From Vibrio rhizosphaerae (lineage in GTDB: Bacteria; Pseudomonadota; Gammaproteobacteria; Enterobacterales; Vibrionaceae), in contig NZ_AP024903.1 of NCBI RefSeq assembly GCF_024347095.1, forward strand, positions 2,480,001 through 2,544,000: 64,000 nucleotides of DNA, written 5' to 3'. Position numbers and translations under genes: made by a program. The notes beneath the pieces are model-generated. The model ran no database searches and was not told the DNA's origin. It worked only from the letters and a program-made list of their open reading frames with translations. Below, one piece after another: positions 38,299 through 47,551 of the stretch (position 1 is the stretch's first letter; the number at the start of each line of letters is the position of its first letter).

Positions 38299-38375
38299 GG
38301 CTACGTAGCTCAGCTGGTTAGAGCACATCACTCATAATGATGGGGTCACAGGTTCGAATCCCGTCGTAGCCACCA
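38299..38375 (+). tRNA. tRNA-Met (CAT), copy 1
   Basis: 77 nt with encoded CCA; acceptor GGCTACG/CGTAGCC, anticodon loop CTCATAA. An elongator type, since the first acceptor pair is a normal G-C. Confidence 0.95.
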
Positions 38376-38416
38376 TTTCCTAAGTACTTTTCATGAAAAG
38401 TCTTTAGGAAATAAAT

Positions 38417-38501
38417 GCGGAAGTGGCGAAATTGGTAGACGCACCAGATTTAGGTTCTGGCGCCGCAAGGTGTGAGAGTTCAAGTCTCTCCTTCCGCACC
38501 A
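38417..38501 (+). tRNA. tRNA-Leu (TAG), copy 1
   Basis: 85 nt with CCA; class II with long variable arm; anticodon loop TTTAGGT between CCAGA and TCTGG. Confidence 0.95.
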
Positions 38502-38538
38502 TAATTTCAGATAACTTCTTCAACGAAGTTCTGACAAC

Positions 38539-38613
38539 AGGTCTATCGCCAAGTGGTAAGGCAACGGGTTTTGATCCCGTCATCCCCTGGTTCGAATCCA
38601 GGTAGACCTGCCA
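38539..38613 (+). tRNA. tRNA-Gln (TTG), copy 1
   Basis: 75 nt with CCA; AGGTCTA/TAGACCT acceptor; anticodon loop TTTTGAT. Differs from the other three copies by one base in the variable region (CATCCC instead of CATTCC). Confidence 0.95.
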
Positions 38614-38691
38614 TATTTAATTTGTCTCAATCTGGGAAAAAGAGATTGAAACAAACAGCGGGATTGATTATATTGTCTCGCTCTAAAATGA

Positions 38692-38768
38692 GGCTACGTA
38701 GCTCAGCTGGTTAGAGCACATCACTCATAATGATGGGGTCACAGGTTCGAATCCCGTCGTAGCCACCA
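38692..38768 (+). tRNA. tRNA-Met (CAT), copy 2
   Basis: Identical to copy 1; start of the first duplicated block. Confidence 0.95.
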
Positions 38769-38794
38769 TATTTTAATTCTTTTGCTACTGATAT

Positions 38795-38881
38795 GCGGTG
38801 GTGGCGGAATTGGTAGACGCGCTAGCTTCAGGTGCTAGTGTCCGTTAGGACGTGAGGGTTCAAGTCCCTCCCTCCGCACCA
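38795..38881 (+). tRNA. tRNA-Leu (CAG), copy 1
   Basis: 87 nt with CCA; anticodon loop TTCAGGT between CTAGC and GCTAG; long variable arm. Confidence 0.95.
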
Positions 38882-38896
38882 GCAAAAGAATATTAC

Positions 38897-38971
38897 AGGT
38901 CTATCGCCAAGTGGTAAGGCAACGGGTTTTGATCCCGTCATTCCCTGGTTCGAATCCAGGTAGACCTGCCA
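38897..38971 (+). tRNA. tRNA-Gln (TTG), copy 2
   Basis: 75 nt with CCA, the majority form of this array. Confidence 0.95.
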
Positions 38972-39062
38972 TATCAGATGGCTTTGAGCTATCGTTGTAT
39001 ATACAAATGCGTTGTATGCACAACAGGTTGAAAGTCGGAGCGTAAGCTCAACAACAAACAAT

Positions 39063-39147
39063 GCGGAAGTGGCGAAATTGGTAGACGCACCAGATTTAGG
39101 TTCTGGCGCCGCAAGGTGTGAGAGTTCAAGTCTCTCCTTCCGCACCA
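39063..39147 (+). tRNA. tRNA-Leu (TAG), copy 2
   Basis: Identical to copy 1; end of the first duplicated block. Confidence 0.95.
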
Positions 39148-39185
39148 TATTCTAAGATAACTTCTTTAAACGAAGTTATGACGAC

Positions 39186-39260
39186 AGGTCTATCGCCAAG
39201 TGGTAAGGCAACGGGTTTTGATCCCGTCATTCCCTGGTTCGAATCCAGGTAGACCTGCCA
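39186..39260 (+). tRNA. tRNA-Gln (TTG), copy 3
   Basis: 75 nt with CCA, identical to copy 2; lies between the two duplicated blocks. Confidence 0.95.
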
Positions 39261-39335
39261 TATCAAATGGCTTTGAATCATCGGTTGTATGAACAACAGA
39301 TTGAAAGTCGGAGCGTAAGCTCAACAACAAACAAT

Positions 39336-39420
39336 GCGGAAGTGGCGAAATTGGTAGACGCACCAGATTTAGGTTCTGGCGCCGCAAGGTGTGAGAGTTC
39401 AAGTCTCTCCTTCCGCACCA
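39336..39420 (+). tRNA. tRNA-Leu (TAG), copy 3
   Basis: 85 nt with CCA; its upstream spacer repeats the spacer found before copies 2 and 4. Confidence 0.95.
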
Positions 39421-39451
39421 TGAATTGGTTATCAACAGATAACGTAACAAT

Positions 39452-39528
39452 GGCTACGTAGCTCAGCTGGTTAGAGCACATCACTCATAATGATGGGGTC
39501 ACAGGTTCAAATCCCGTCGTAGCCACCA
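39452..39528 (+). tRNA. tRNA-Met (CAT), copy 3
   Basis: Same as copies 1 and 2 except TTCAAAT instead of TTCGAAT in the T loop. The change is at the usually purine position after the conserved TTC, so the tRNA is probably functional. Confidence 0.93.
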
Positions 39529-39554
39529 TATTTGAATTCTTTTGCTACTGATAT

Positions 39555-39641
39555 GCGGTGGTGGCGGAATTGGTAGACGCGCTAGCTTCAGGTGCTAGTG
39601 TCCGTTAGGACGTGAGGGTTCAAGTCCCTCCCTCCGCACCA
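39555..39641 (+). tRNA. tRNA-Leu (CAG), copy 2
   Basis: Identical to copy 1, exactly 760 bp downstream of it. Confidence 0.95.
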
Positions 39642-39656
39642 GCAAAAGAATATTAC

Positions 39657-39731
39657 AGGTCTATCGCCAAGTGGTAAGGCAACGGGTTTTGATCCCGTCA
39701 TTCCCTGGTTCGAATCCAGGTAGACCTGCCA
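39657..39731 (+). tRNA. tRNA-Gln (TTG), copy 4
   Basis: Identical to copy 2, 760 bp downstream of it. Confidence 0.95.
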
Positions 39732-39822
39732 TATCAGATGGCTTTGAGCTATCGTTGTATATACAAATGCGTTGTATGCACAACAGGTTGAAAGTCGGAG
39801 CACAAGCTCAACAACAAACAAT

Positions 39823-39907
39823 GCGGAAGTGGCGAAATTGGTAGACGCACCAGATTTAGGTTCTGGCGCCGCAAGGTGTGAGAGTTCAAGTCTCTCCTTC
39901 CGCACCA
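39823..39907 (+). tRNA. tRNA-Leu (TAG), copy 4
   Basis: Last tRNA of the array, 760 bp downstream of copy 2; terminator follows after 8 bp. Confidence 0.95.
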
Positions 39908-39915
39908 TGATTCTG

Positions 39916-39943
39916 ACCCGGACATCTGTCCGGGTTTTCTTTT
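39916..39943 (+). terminator. Terminator of the tRNA array
   Basis: ACCCGGACA / TGTCCGGGT stem with a 2-base gap, then TTTCTTTT. Confidence 0.9.
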
Positions 39944-40049
39944 ATCTGTACCGCGCAAATCATATCTGACCACAACCAATGTCAGAGATCATTCTGCTCT
40001 GATTGAGAATTCAACTCGGATTAAAATAAGCGATCCCGTTGACTAGCCA

Positions 40050-40079
40050 TAAAAAATCCAGCCGAAGCTGGATTTTTTA
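40050..40079 (-). terminator. Terminator after flaC
   Basis: AAAAAATCCAGC / GCTGGATTTTTT twelve-bp perfect stem with a CGAA loop, 19 bp beyond the flaC stop; works on both strands. Confidence 0.9.
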
Positions 40080-40097
40080 TGATCAGGATAGTGAAGA

Positions 40098-41231
40098 TTA
40101 TCCCAATAATCCTAATGCAGCACTGGGTGCCTGTTTCGCTTGTGCCAAAACAGAACTTGATGCCTGAGAAAGGATTTGCGACTTCGTCAATGCGGTCGTT
40201 TCTTTGGCAAAGTCGGTATCTTTGATCCGGCTCTTCGACGCATTCACATTCTCATTGATGTTGTCCAAGTTACTGATTGCATGGCCGAAACGGTTTTGGA
40301 ATGCACCCAGTTCAGCCCGGTGACTATCCACATACTTCAATGCAGCATCGACGACAGCAACCGACTGTTGTGCACCACCAACGGAAGTCACATCAATGTT
40401 GCTGACCGTTGTTGCTTTACCTTCACCGATACCCAGTTCACCAGCAAGACTACCACCGAAGCTCACAGCACCATCCACTTTATTATTATCTGTGAATAGT
40501 TGCAGTTTACCTTCATCATCAACGGACGCTTTCACCATGTCAGTCTGACCATTGATATAAGTAGCCAGTTCTTCAATATCATCACCCGCTTTCGCGTTGA
40601 TATTGATGGTTTGCTCGCCATTGAGTTTGTCATTGACTGTAATGCTCAGATCGTTGGCACCACTTTGAACCTGCCAGTCTTTCCCTTTGCCATTTTCAGC
40701 GATATAAGACATACCACCCATCTGGCTATTATCGCTACGCATATCTTTCAGATGGAGCATCACCGCTTCACCGCTATCAGAACCGATCTGGAAAGATTTG
40801 GTATCGAAAGTACCGTTTAGAAGCTTATTACCCCCAAATGATGTGGTTTCCGCAACACGGTTTAATTCATCATTCAATGCTGTAATTTCTTCCTGAATCG
40901 CAACACGATCCGATTTCGAGTTAGAACCATTTGATGATTGAAGAGACAAATCTCTCATCCGCTGCAAAATACTGGTTGTTTCATTCATTGCTCCTTCCGC
41001 AGTCTGAGCAATTGAAATCCCGTCATTCGCGTTACGAACAGCAACCCCCAATCCCCGGCTTTGAACACTCAAACGGTTTGAGATTTGCAGACCAGCCGAA
41101 TCATCTTTCGCACTATTGATTCGATATCCTGAGGATAAGCGTTCCATTGATGAGTTCATCGACTTCGTTGCACTGTTTAGATAGCGCTGTGCCGTCATCG
41201 CAGAAACGTTTGTATTAACATTAACCGCCAT
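40098..41231 (-). CDS. flaC: Flagellin FlaC
   Basis: A 377-residue flagellin forming part of the polar, probably sheathed, filament. The conserved N-terminal D0/D1 ([18 protein letters not shown] ... [19 protein letters not shown]) and C-terminal D0 ([20 protein letters not shown] ... SAALGLLG) flank a variable middle (about 165-285). AVNVN at the start, GSNSKS in D1 and AFQNRF near the C-terminus distinguish FlaC from FlaA as remembered from V. cholerae. It is monocistronic: own sigma-28 promoter, a leader with two palindromes, and a terminator. In V. cholerae flaC is not essential for filament formation. Confidence 0.92.
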   Translation of the reverse strand: MAVNVNTNVSAMTAQRYLNSATKSMNSSMERLSSGYRINSAKDDSAGLQISNRLSVQSRGLGVAVRNANDGISIAQTAEGAMNETTSILQRMRDLSLQSSNGSNSKSDRVAIQEEITALNDELNRVAETTSFGGNKLLNGTFDTKSFQIGSDSGEAVMLHLKDMRSDNSQMGGMSYIAENGKGKDWQVQSGANDLSITVNDKLNGEQTININAKAGDDIEELATYINGQTDMVKASVDDEGKLQLFTDNNKVDGAVSFGGSLAGELGIGEGKATTVSNIDVTSVGGAQQSVAVVDAALKYVDSHRAELGAFQNRFGHAISNLDNINENVNASKSRIKDTDFAKETTALTKSQILSQASSSVLAQAKQAPSAALGLLG

Positions 41232-41249
41232 AGTGGTTTCTCCTATTGA

Positions 41250-41298
41250 TTTTCCGACGTCGCGGAAATTCTTGACTGTTTTCCGACGTCTCGGAAAA
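41250..41298 (-). promoter_or_regulatory. Two tandem palindromes in the flaC leader
   Basis: TTTCCGACGTCGCGGAAA (41251-41268) and TTTTCCGACGTCTCGGAAAA (41279-41298) are near-identical palindromes 29 bp apart sharing the 12-mer TTTTCCGACGTC. Both lie downstream of the predicted sigma-28 start and upstream of the ribosome binding site (GGAG at about 41240-41243), so they form two hairpins in the mRNA leader. Confidence 0.8.
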
Positions 41299-41324
41299 CT
41301 ATAGTTCTCTCAAAGTTCGACCTT

Positions 41325-41351
41325 TTAACGACTCAGGATGAATTTCCTTTA
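41325..41351 (-). promoter_or_regulatory. Sigma-28 (FliA) promoter of flaC
   Basis: Read on the minus strand: TAAAGGAA, 11 bp, GTCGTTAA; close to the consensus TAAAGTTT-N11-GCCGATAA. Transcription would start near 41317, about 85 nt before the ATG. Confidence 0.7.
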
Positions 41352-41775
41352 GAAAAAAGGTGGGTTTTTCGTAGCGAAGGGATCGTCGTGCAGAGAAAAT
41401 GAGAGAAACCACACAAATCTCATATAAAGCCAAAAAAAGACTCAAGTTTTCCCTCATCGTGCCGAGAGGCATGAATTTATGACACTCATGCGCCAGTAAA
41501 ACCGCGTTTGAAGAGATTGGTTCGGGGAGTAACGAATTGATATGACAGGAAAAGAAAAAGCCCCTTATCTTTGAGAGAACCGGGGCTATTGGTGGTAAGT
41601 CAATCATGTGGAGATCAAGAGAAATGAACACATCATGACTAACCGAGCGCATGATAAGGAATGAATATAAAGCAGGTGTTAAACTTGAGAGAGCTTTATA
41701 TCATCCACAAATCACACTTTACCAAACAAGCTTTATCATATACCCACGTCTGAGCTGACTGATAAAGCTCGGTTA
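41352..41775. other. flaA-flaC intergenic stretch
   Basis: About 420 bp without a gene apart from the flaA terminator at 41550-41588. Short minus-strand frames here have no flagellar features. Confidence 0.5.
41550..41588 (-). terminator. Terminator after flaA
   Basis: Minus strand: AGCCCC, loop of 17 nt, GGGGCT then TTTTCTTTT. It lies about 190 bp beyond the flaA stop, implying a long 3' untranslated region. Confidence 0.6.
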
Positions 41776-42915
41776 CTACTGCAATAGTGACATTGCAGAG
41801 TTTGGTAACTGTTTTGCCTGAGCAAGTATTGAAGTACCTGCCTGTTGCAATATTTGTGCTTTGGTCATCTGCGTCGTTTCTCTCGCAAAGTCGGTATCTT
41901 TAATCCGGCTCTTCGACGCTTCAACATTTTCCTGTATGTTCGACAAGTTATTGATACTGTGACTCAAACGGTTTTGTTTGGCCCCTAAATCTGCACGTTG
42001 CGCATCCACATAATGAAGGGCTGCATCAAGAACACCGACTGAGTTCTGCGAATTACCAATATTCAGGATATCGGTGGTCTGAACCGTCGTATTCTGTCCC
42101 GGACCACCATCCAAGCCCAGCTCAGTGGCTAGCCCGCCTGAAACAGAGAGATTCCCCTGAAGATTAGACTCCGCCATAAAGAGCTGCAGGTGCCCATTAT
42201 CATCCACAGATGCAGTGACATCATCCACCTGACCGTTGATATAAGTTGCCAACTCTTCGATGTCATCACCTGGTTTTGCCATAACATCGACTGAAACCTG
42301 CTCACCATTTTTCTTGGTAAACTCTAACTTCATGTCCCGGGCATTCGCAGGAACGCCCCAGCTCATGTCTTTGCCTTGTTCAGACACAAATGTCTGACCA
42401 CCCATCCGGAAATCGTCGGCTCGGATACTGGTGAGACCAACAATGATCGCTTCACCGGAGCTGGCACCGATCTGGAAAGCAGACTCACCAAACGTACCAT
42501 TCAACAGTTTTCGGCCACCAAACGAGGTTGTTTCTGCAATTCGGTTCAATTCATCCTGAAGGGCTGAATACTCTTCATTCAGCGCCTTACGCTCAGATGA
42601 GGAGTTGGTACCGTTTGCAGACTGGAGTGCCAAATCCCGCATCCGTTGCAATATACTGGTCGACTCATTCATTGCCCCTTCAGCAGTCTGTGCAATCGAA
42701 ATACCGTCATTGGCATTTCGCATCGCGACATCCAACCCTCGGGACTGAGCAGTCAACCGGTTCGAAATCTGAAGACCGGCCGCATCATCTTTTGCGCTGT
42801 TAATCCGGTTTCCCGAAGACAGACGCTCCATTGAGGTATTCAACTCACCCGTTGCCTTATTCAGGTAACGCTGAGCGGTCATCGCTGACACATTGGTATT
42901 GACTGTGATGGTCAT
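41776..42915 (-). CDS. flaA: Flagellin FlaA
   Basis: A 379-residue flagellin. It starts [18 protein letters not shown] and ends [22 protein letters not shown], with [25 protein letters not shown] in D1; these match V. cholerae FlaA, the one flagellin there that is needed for motility. The variable region (about 165-290) differs strongly from that of FlaC next door. The gene lies between flgL and flaC, has its own long upstream region with a sigma-54-like element, and a distant terminator. Confidence 0.94.
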   Translation of the reverse strand: MTITVNTNVSAMTAQRYLNKATGELNTSMERLSSGNRINSAKDDAAGLQISNRLTAQSRGLDVAMRNANDGISIAQTAEGAMNESTSILQRMRDLALQSANGTNSSSERKALNEEYSALQDELNRIAETTSFGGRKLLNGTFGESAFQIGASSGEAIIVGLTSIRADDFRMGGQTFVSEQGKDMSWGVPANARDMKLEFTKKNGEQVSVDVMAKPGDDIEELATYINGQVDDVTASVDDNGHLQLFMAESNLQGNLSVSGGLATELGLDGGPGQNTTVQTTDILNIGNSQNSVGVLDAALHYVDAQRADLGAKQNRLSHSINNLSNIQENVEASKSRIKDTDFARETTQMTKAQILQQAGTSILAQAKQLPNSAMSLLQ

Positions 42916-43345
42916 AGTTTGCTCTCCTATTGAGTCCGCAAGCTTTCTGCGAAGCGGTCAGCTTTAACTCTTATTTGGAAGCACTGACCGTAAATAACTT
43001 GCCACATCTGCAACATTGCCGGTTCCAAACCGATAACTTGCGCTCTGATAGATTTAATTCAATTACTGTGCCAACTTTGAAATAAATTTTTTATCCATTT
43101 AAATCAACAGGTTAAAACCAATCAAACCCAACTTTCATCTTTCGGGTTCTCTCTGTAATCCTGTTTCATTTCCGCTTTGCCGCTTCGTTGCCGCTTTATT
43201 GCCTCAGTCATCACGACTTTGAATTCTGCAACTGACAAAGCTTCTTTCTCAAAACGAGCGTTAAACCCAAGTTCTCGTTTCAATGAACAACATTCAATAC
43301 AACTCCTTTCGCGACTTATGGCATGGCACATAAGGCAAGTGAAAG
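42916..43345. other. flgL-flaA intergenic region
   Basis: 430 bp. The left part is the flaA promoter and leader. A 69-codon minus-strand frame at 43122-43331 has several cysteines and charged residues but no recognised family; I do not call it a gene. Confidence 0.5.
43058..43073 (-). promoter_or_regulatory. Sigma-54-like promoter of flaA
   Basis: Minus strand TGGCAC-AGTAA-TTGAA. The -24 half is perfect; the -12 half has GA where sigma-54 promoters have GC. It lies about 145 bp upstream of the flaA start. Confidence 0.5.
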
Positions 43346-44539
43346 TTAGATGTAATTGAATAGTGTTAAGTCTTTCGTTTTACTGAAAGCCTGCTGAGAT
43401 GCCTGAAGTGCACGAGTATTTTCATTAAACTCGATCACGGCATCCGCATAATCAAGATCCTCAAAACTGCTTTTGGACTTTGCCAATGTCAGTTTGAAGT
43501 CTTCATGTTCTTGTTCCTGAATATCCAATGTATTCAGCCGCGCACCGATATCCGTTCTCACTTTTGTCAGGTGGATAAAGGCAGCATGAAATTCCCGGGT
43601 CACTTGATGGAGCTTCGCAGTTGCGGAGCCATCGGCAACAGAGTCTCGTGAATATTCCATTGCCTTTTTGAAACTATCAAAAATGTTGAATGTCTTTCTG
43701 GGAGACAACTCAATCACATCTCCCGGCGAAATTTGGCCTTTCAGTTCAATATTGACGCCTTCGTAATTAATGCCGGTTTTGGGATCGAATTCACCCGCTT
43801 GAACGGCACTGCCATCCTTTTCCAATTGATAGCCATATTTGCCATTGCCCATATCGACAAAGGTAACTTTATATTTCGATTGATCTTGAGGATTGCTATT
43901 GGTTGCTTTTTCCAGCAATAGCTCAGAACCTTCCTGCAACTGATAATCGGGTTCATAGTCACCAAAAGGATTATCGATTTGCATAAACACTTTACTGCCG
44001 GGGTTATTGAACGGCATTTCCAAACTATTGGAGATTCGCATCTTGCGTTGATAATCATCACCGGCATAAGTCACATTCCCTTCTTTATCACGAAAGAAGG
44101 GCTGCTTATCCGGCTTAGTCCCGGCAAAAATGTAGTTCCCAAGCTCATCCTGCACATTCGTCAGATTGAGAAAGTTATCTGCCAGCTCTTCTAACTCGCG
44201 CTCTTTCGCCTGACGATCTTCAGGGGATAATGAACCGTTGATCATTTCCATTACGGTACGCTTTGCCTCATCGGCATAATCTTCCGCATTCGAGATAATA
44301 ACTTCTTGATGTCCTAGTCGGTTACGAACCAGAACTATCGAATCAAGGTATTGACGCAGTTGCTCTTCTTGCTGCCCAACATTCTGAATGTAATGGGTTG
44401 CCAGTGGATTATCACTGGGAGACATCAGTTTCTTACCCGAGGCCAATTGCGCCTGATTGTGATAAACCTTGGCTTCCTGACGACGAATGTCATTCTGAAC
44501 AGCCTGATAGTTATGGAAGCTTGAAATACGACCAACCAT
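43346..44539 (-). CDS. flgL: Flagellar hook-filament junction protein FlgL
   Basis: Second junction protein (HAP3) between hook and filament. The 397 residues have flagellin-like ends: RISSFHNYQAVQNDIRRQEA and QAQLASGKKLMSPSDNPLA at the N-terminus, and YADAVIEFNENTRALQASQQAFSK near the C-terminus. It is 13 bp after flgK, in one transcription unit driven from the flgK promoter. Confidence 0.95.
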   Translation of the reverse strand: MVGRISSFHNYQAVQNDIRRQEAKVYHNQAQLASGKKLMSPSDNPLATHYIQNVGQQEEQLRQYLDSIVLVRNRLGHQEVIISNAEDYADEAKRTVMEMINGSLSPEDRQAKERELEELADNFLNLTNVQDELGNYIFAGTKPDKQPFFRDKEGNVTYAGDDYQRKMRISNSLEMPFNNPGSKVFMQIDNPFGDYEPDYQLQEGSELLLEKATNSNPQDQSKYKVTFVDMGNGKYGYQLEKDGSAVQAGEFDPKTGINYEGVNIELKGQISPGDVIELSPRKTFNIFDSFKKAMEYSRDSVADGSATAKLHQVTREFHAAFIHLTKVRTDIGARLNTLDIQEQEHEDFKLTLAKSKSSFEDLDYADAVIEFNENTRALQASQQAFSKTKDLTLFNYI

Positions 44540-44552
44540 AAGATCCTCCTCC

Positions 44553-46427
44553 CTATCTCAACTGTAAAATGGTATTAAAGGTGTCATTGGCTGTTTGCAT
44601 AATCCGGGAAGATGCCATATATGCCTGCTGAAATTTCATCATATTGGCGGCTTCTTCATCCAGATTCACACCGGACACCGAAGCAATCCGCTCTTGGGCT
44701 GCTTCTTTCTCGAGTCGGGCCACATCCGTCAGTCGGGATGCAGTAGACATTCTCAGACCGACATTGGTATTCAGATTATGATAAACATCCAGAATCGTGG
44801 ACTCATTGTTGTCCAGCTGCTTCTCCGTCTGGATATTCTGCATTTTTCTCAGGTTGCCGTTATCCCCTTCAGAGGGAACCAGGTTGGCGGTAAACTTATC
44901 TTTTGGTAATGCACCGGCAGACAGTTCAAAAGTTGTCCCCATGACGGTCACAGGACCAGATGGCGGATAAGCTTGATTTTCTGCAACAATATTGCCGGCT
45001 TTATCTTTTACCGTGAAAGTATCACCCAGCTCAGAAACATCGATTTCAAACTCTCGCAACTCACCGGCTTGTATAATTTTGAACTTAGCGCTCCCTTGGG
45101 CGAAGGTCGTTGACGCTTCATAACTCTGAGCGGCAATTTTTGCCGGATCATTCATTTCCATTTTGATGGTTGCCGCACCGGAACGTGTTGGCCGGATGAG
45201 GACTCGCTCACCTTCTTCCGGTGCATTGCTAATTTCAATTCTCATCCCGTCAATATAGATTTCGCCACCGCTGGGAGACAGCACCCGCTGATCACCATTC
45301 GGTAAAATCGCAATATAATCACTGCCGTCATAAAGTAGTGAATACTCACCACCTTTCAATTGTGAAACATCGTCGATATAAGCAGCCATATCCGCTTGAG
45401 AGTTACTACTGGTAATCACCCGCTCTTTGGCAATTCGTTTATCGTTCACATCGGTAAACATCAGGTCACCGATGTCACCATTCAGATCAAGTCCTTGCTG
45501 CTGCAATTTATTCACATCATAAGAAAAGCTGGTTGCAAGACGGCCGATTTCATCAAGCACGTTCGGAATTTCGTTATCGCGCATATTGAATAACGCCCCG
45601 ATCTTGCCCCCCATATCTTTCGACGTAATCGCTTTAATTCCTTTCCCTTCGACCATTGCCAGACGCCATTGATGGGTATCGGGATAACCATCAATCATCT
45701 TCAACTGGCTGGCTTCAGTACCGGAAACCAAGGTGTGTCCATTGCCGATATGAATATTGAAACCCTCAGCATTTTTCCGTGGCGTTACCGTCACTTTGGT
45801 GTACTCAGAGAGCTCTTTGACTAACTTTTCATGCTGGTCCATCAGGTCATTATGTGGCCCGGGAGTACGCATCATTAAACGCTGTAAGTCTCTGATTTCT
45901 AATGCAAGCTGGTTAATTCTCTTAATACCGAGATCCAACCCTTTATTGACCGTTTCATACTGGCGGCGGATCGTTTCGTGAAAATCATTGAGGTTCTGAG
46001 TGATTAACTGAGATTTTTCCAGCACCACTTTCCGTGCACCCATATCATTAGGGCTGTCAGCCAGAGTTTTGAGTGCATCAAACCACTCATTCATGTTTTC
46101 CGGAATTTTCTTGGAAGCAACAGAAGAGAGCATCTTGGATAACATATCCAGATTTTGCTCGGTGTCCTGTTTGTAGGCGTAATCGGTGGTGGCAATATTT
46201 AGCTCTTTGACGGCAAACTGATCCCATGAGCGGCGAACATTTTCCACATGCACACCCATACCATAAGTCTGACCGCCGTACATCCGCGGAGCATTGACGC
46301 CCTGAATCACAGATTGACGACTGTAACCTTCTGTATTTACATTAGATATATTGTGACCGGTCGTGTTGAGCTGTCTTTGAGATGTCAAGACACTCTGAGT
46401 CCCAATATTCAATAAATCAGACGCCAT
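44553..46427 (-). CDS. flgK: Flagellar hook-associated protein FlgK (HAP1)
   Basis: First junction protein on the hook. The 624 residues have the rod/hook-type N-terminus (SDLLNIGTQSVLTSQRQLNTTGHNISNVNTEGYSRQ) and the C-terminal helix (VNLDEEAANMMKFQQAYMASSRIMQTANDTFNTIL). Length is typical of Vibrio FlgK. It is preceded by a sigma-54 promoter and separated from flgJ by 161 bp, so flgKL is a separate unit. Confidence 0.96.
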   Translation of the reverse strand: MASDLLNIGTQSVLTSQRQLNTTGHNISNVNTEGYSRQSVIQGVNAPRMYGGQTYGMGVHVENVRRSWDQFAVKELNIATTDYAYKQDTEQNLDMLSKMLSSVASKKIPENMNEWFDALKTLADSPNDMGARKVVLEKSQLITQNLNDFHETIRRQYETVNKGLDLGIKRINQLALEIRDLQRLMMRTPGPHNDLMDQHEKLVKELSEYTKVTVTPRKNAEGFNIHIGNGHTLVSGTEASQLKMIDGYPDTHQWRLAMVEGKGIKAITSKDMGGKIGALFNMRDNEIPNVLDEIGRLATSFSYDVNKLQQQGLDLNGDIGDLMFTDVNDKRIAKERVITSSNSQADMAAYIDDVSQLKGGEYSLLYDGSDYIAILPNGDQRVLSPSGGEIYIDGMRIEISNAPEEGERVLIRPTRSGAATIKMEMNDPAKIAAQSYEASTTFAQGSAKFKIIQAGELREFEIDVSELGDTFTVKDKAGNIVAENQAYPPSGPVTVMGTTFELSAGALPKDKFTANLVPSEGDNGNLRKMQNIQTEKQLDNNESTILDVYHNLNTNVGLRMSTASRLTDVARLEKEAAQERIASVSGVNLDEEAANMMKFQQAYMASSRIMQTANDTFNTILQLR

Positions 46428-46483
46428 ATCGCCCCCACAAGATAAAAATCATCAGTCAAAACTGAACCTTCTATCAACATAGA

Positions 46484-46499
46484 AGCAATATACATGCCA
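46484..46499 (-). promoter_or_regulatory. Sigma-54 promoter of flgKL
   Basis: Minus strand TGGCAT-GTATA-TTGCT with exact GG-N10-GC spacing, about 57 bp upstream of the flgK start. Confidence 0.8.
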
Positions 46500-46588
46500 T
46501 TAAATTAATCAGATAAAATACAATGAGTTATTAAGATGCCGGAAGGAAATTTCCGCCCGGCAGAGGCAAGAAAAAAGGAGGGCGTGCG

Positions 46589-47527
46589 CTAATCCATTTG
46601 CTGAATCTGAGCACGAACACGCAGAACTTTGTCCGCGTAATTCGGATCGGTTGCATAGCCGGCCTGATGAATCCCTTCAATGAATGAAGTCGGGTTCCCC
46701 TGATGATTCAGCGCAGCCATATAACGAGGATTCTTTCTCAAGAAATTCACGTAGTCATCGAAACTGTCTTGGTAGGAGTCATACGATCGGAAGGCGGCTT
46801 TTTCAACCACAGGTGTCTGATCGTAATATTCTAATGTCTGAGTAGCCATTTTGTCGCCCTGCCAACTACGATCTGCTTTGATATTAAACAGGTTATGGCT
46901 GCTTCCGCGGGCATTTGCGACAACCTTCGTCCCCCAGCCGGTTTCCAGTGCCGCCTGAGCCAATAATACCGATGCGTCAATCCCGAGAGCCCGGGCTGCT
47001 TTTTCAGCATAAGGCTTCAGCGTCTGGATAAAAGATTCAGGTGAATCGAATCGGCCCGGTTCAGCCACAGTATCGGGTGACTGAACCGCTTCAGAATTAG
47101 CCTGCCCGGCAGCTTGTTGCTGCTGATGCTCACGCACACGGGCCAACGCCTGTAAGAGTGGATCGGGTTGAACATCCTCTTTCGTTGTTGAGGATGAATG
47201 ACCATCTATATTGGTAGAGAGCTGAGCGACAATCATGTCGGCAAGCCCCAGTCGGCCAGAAGAGCTGAGTTGGCTGGCCATTTGCTCATCCAGCATCTCG
47301 CGGTAAAAATCTTCGGTTTTACTATGTAATAAGTCAGATTCGAAGCCGGAATTCGCTTTGCGCATTGATTTAAACAGCATCGATGTAAACACGGCTTCAA
47401 ACTGTTTGGCTGCCGCAGTTAATGCTGATTTCTCACTGGCTTTATCACCGCTGACCGCTTGCTTACGCAATTGATCCAGTTGGGTAATATCCTGTACAAA
47501 GCCGATATCTTTTACATCATTGACCAT
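46589..47527 (-). CDS. flgJ: Flagellar peptidoglycan hydrolase FlgJ
   Basis: Rod-capping protein with a muralytic domain that opens the wall for the rod. The 312 residues contain the N-terminal rod-binding domain (AAKQFEAVFTSMLFKSMRKA about 45-105), a linker, and a C-terminal glucosaminidase domain (about 155-312) with LLAQAALETGWGT (catalytic glutamate) and YDSYQDSFDDYVNFL. Two-domain FlgJ is the gammaproteobacterial form. It follows flgI in the flgF-J unit. Confidence 0.95.
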   Translation of the reverse strand: MVNDVKDIGFVQDITQLDQLRKQAVSGDKASEKSALTAAAKQFEAVFTSMLFKSMRKANSGFESDLLHSKTEDFYREMLDEQMASQLSSSGRLGLADMIVAQLSTNIDGHSSSTTKEDVQPDPLLQALARVREHQQQQAAGQANSEAVQSPDTVAEPGRFDSPESFIQTLKPYAEKAARALGIDASVLLAQAALETGWGTKVVANARGSSHNLFNIKADRSWQGDKMATQTLEYYDQTPVVEKAAFRSYDSYQDSFDDYVNFLRKNPRYMAALNHQGNPTSFIEGIHQAGYATDPNYADKVLRVRAQIQQMD

Positions 47528-47551
47528 CGGGCTTCCCCTTCAATCCTATCC

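Larger units (their letters stand above)
38692..39907 (+). repeat. Duplicated four-tRNA block (period 760 bp)
   Basis: The block Met-Leu(CAG)-Gln-Leu(TAG) with its spacers at 38692-39147 recurs at 39452-39907. Over 456 bp I see only a few differences: the Met T loop, one base after the Met CCA (TTTTAATT versus TTTGAATT) and the spacer GAGCGTAAGC versus GAGCACAAGC. A further partial copy of the spacer plus Leu(TAG) sits between the blocks. Confidence 0.92.

Noticed and set aside
38692..39907. Regular repeats that might be mistaken for a CRISPR array
   Set aside because: The repeated units are complete tRNA genes with CCA ends; spacers are themselves repeated and there are no cas genes.
38423..39979. 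Open frames of 60-106 codons over the tRNA array on both strands
   Set aside because: They read through tRNA sequences; the near-identical proteins simply reflect the repeated tRNA genes.
43122..43331. 69-codon minus-strand frame between flgL and flaA
   Set aside because: Lies in the flaA upstream region, no recognised domain, not part of the usual flagellar gene set.
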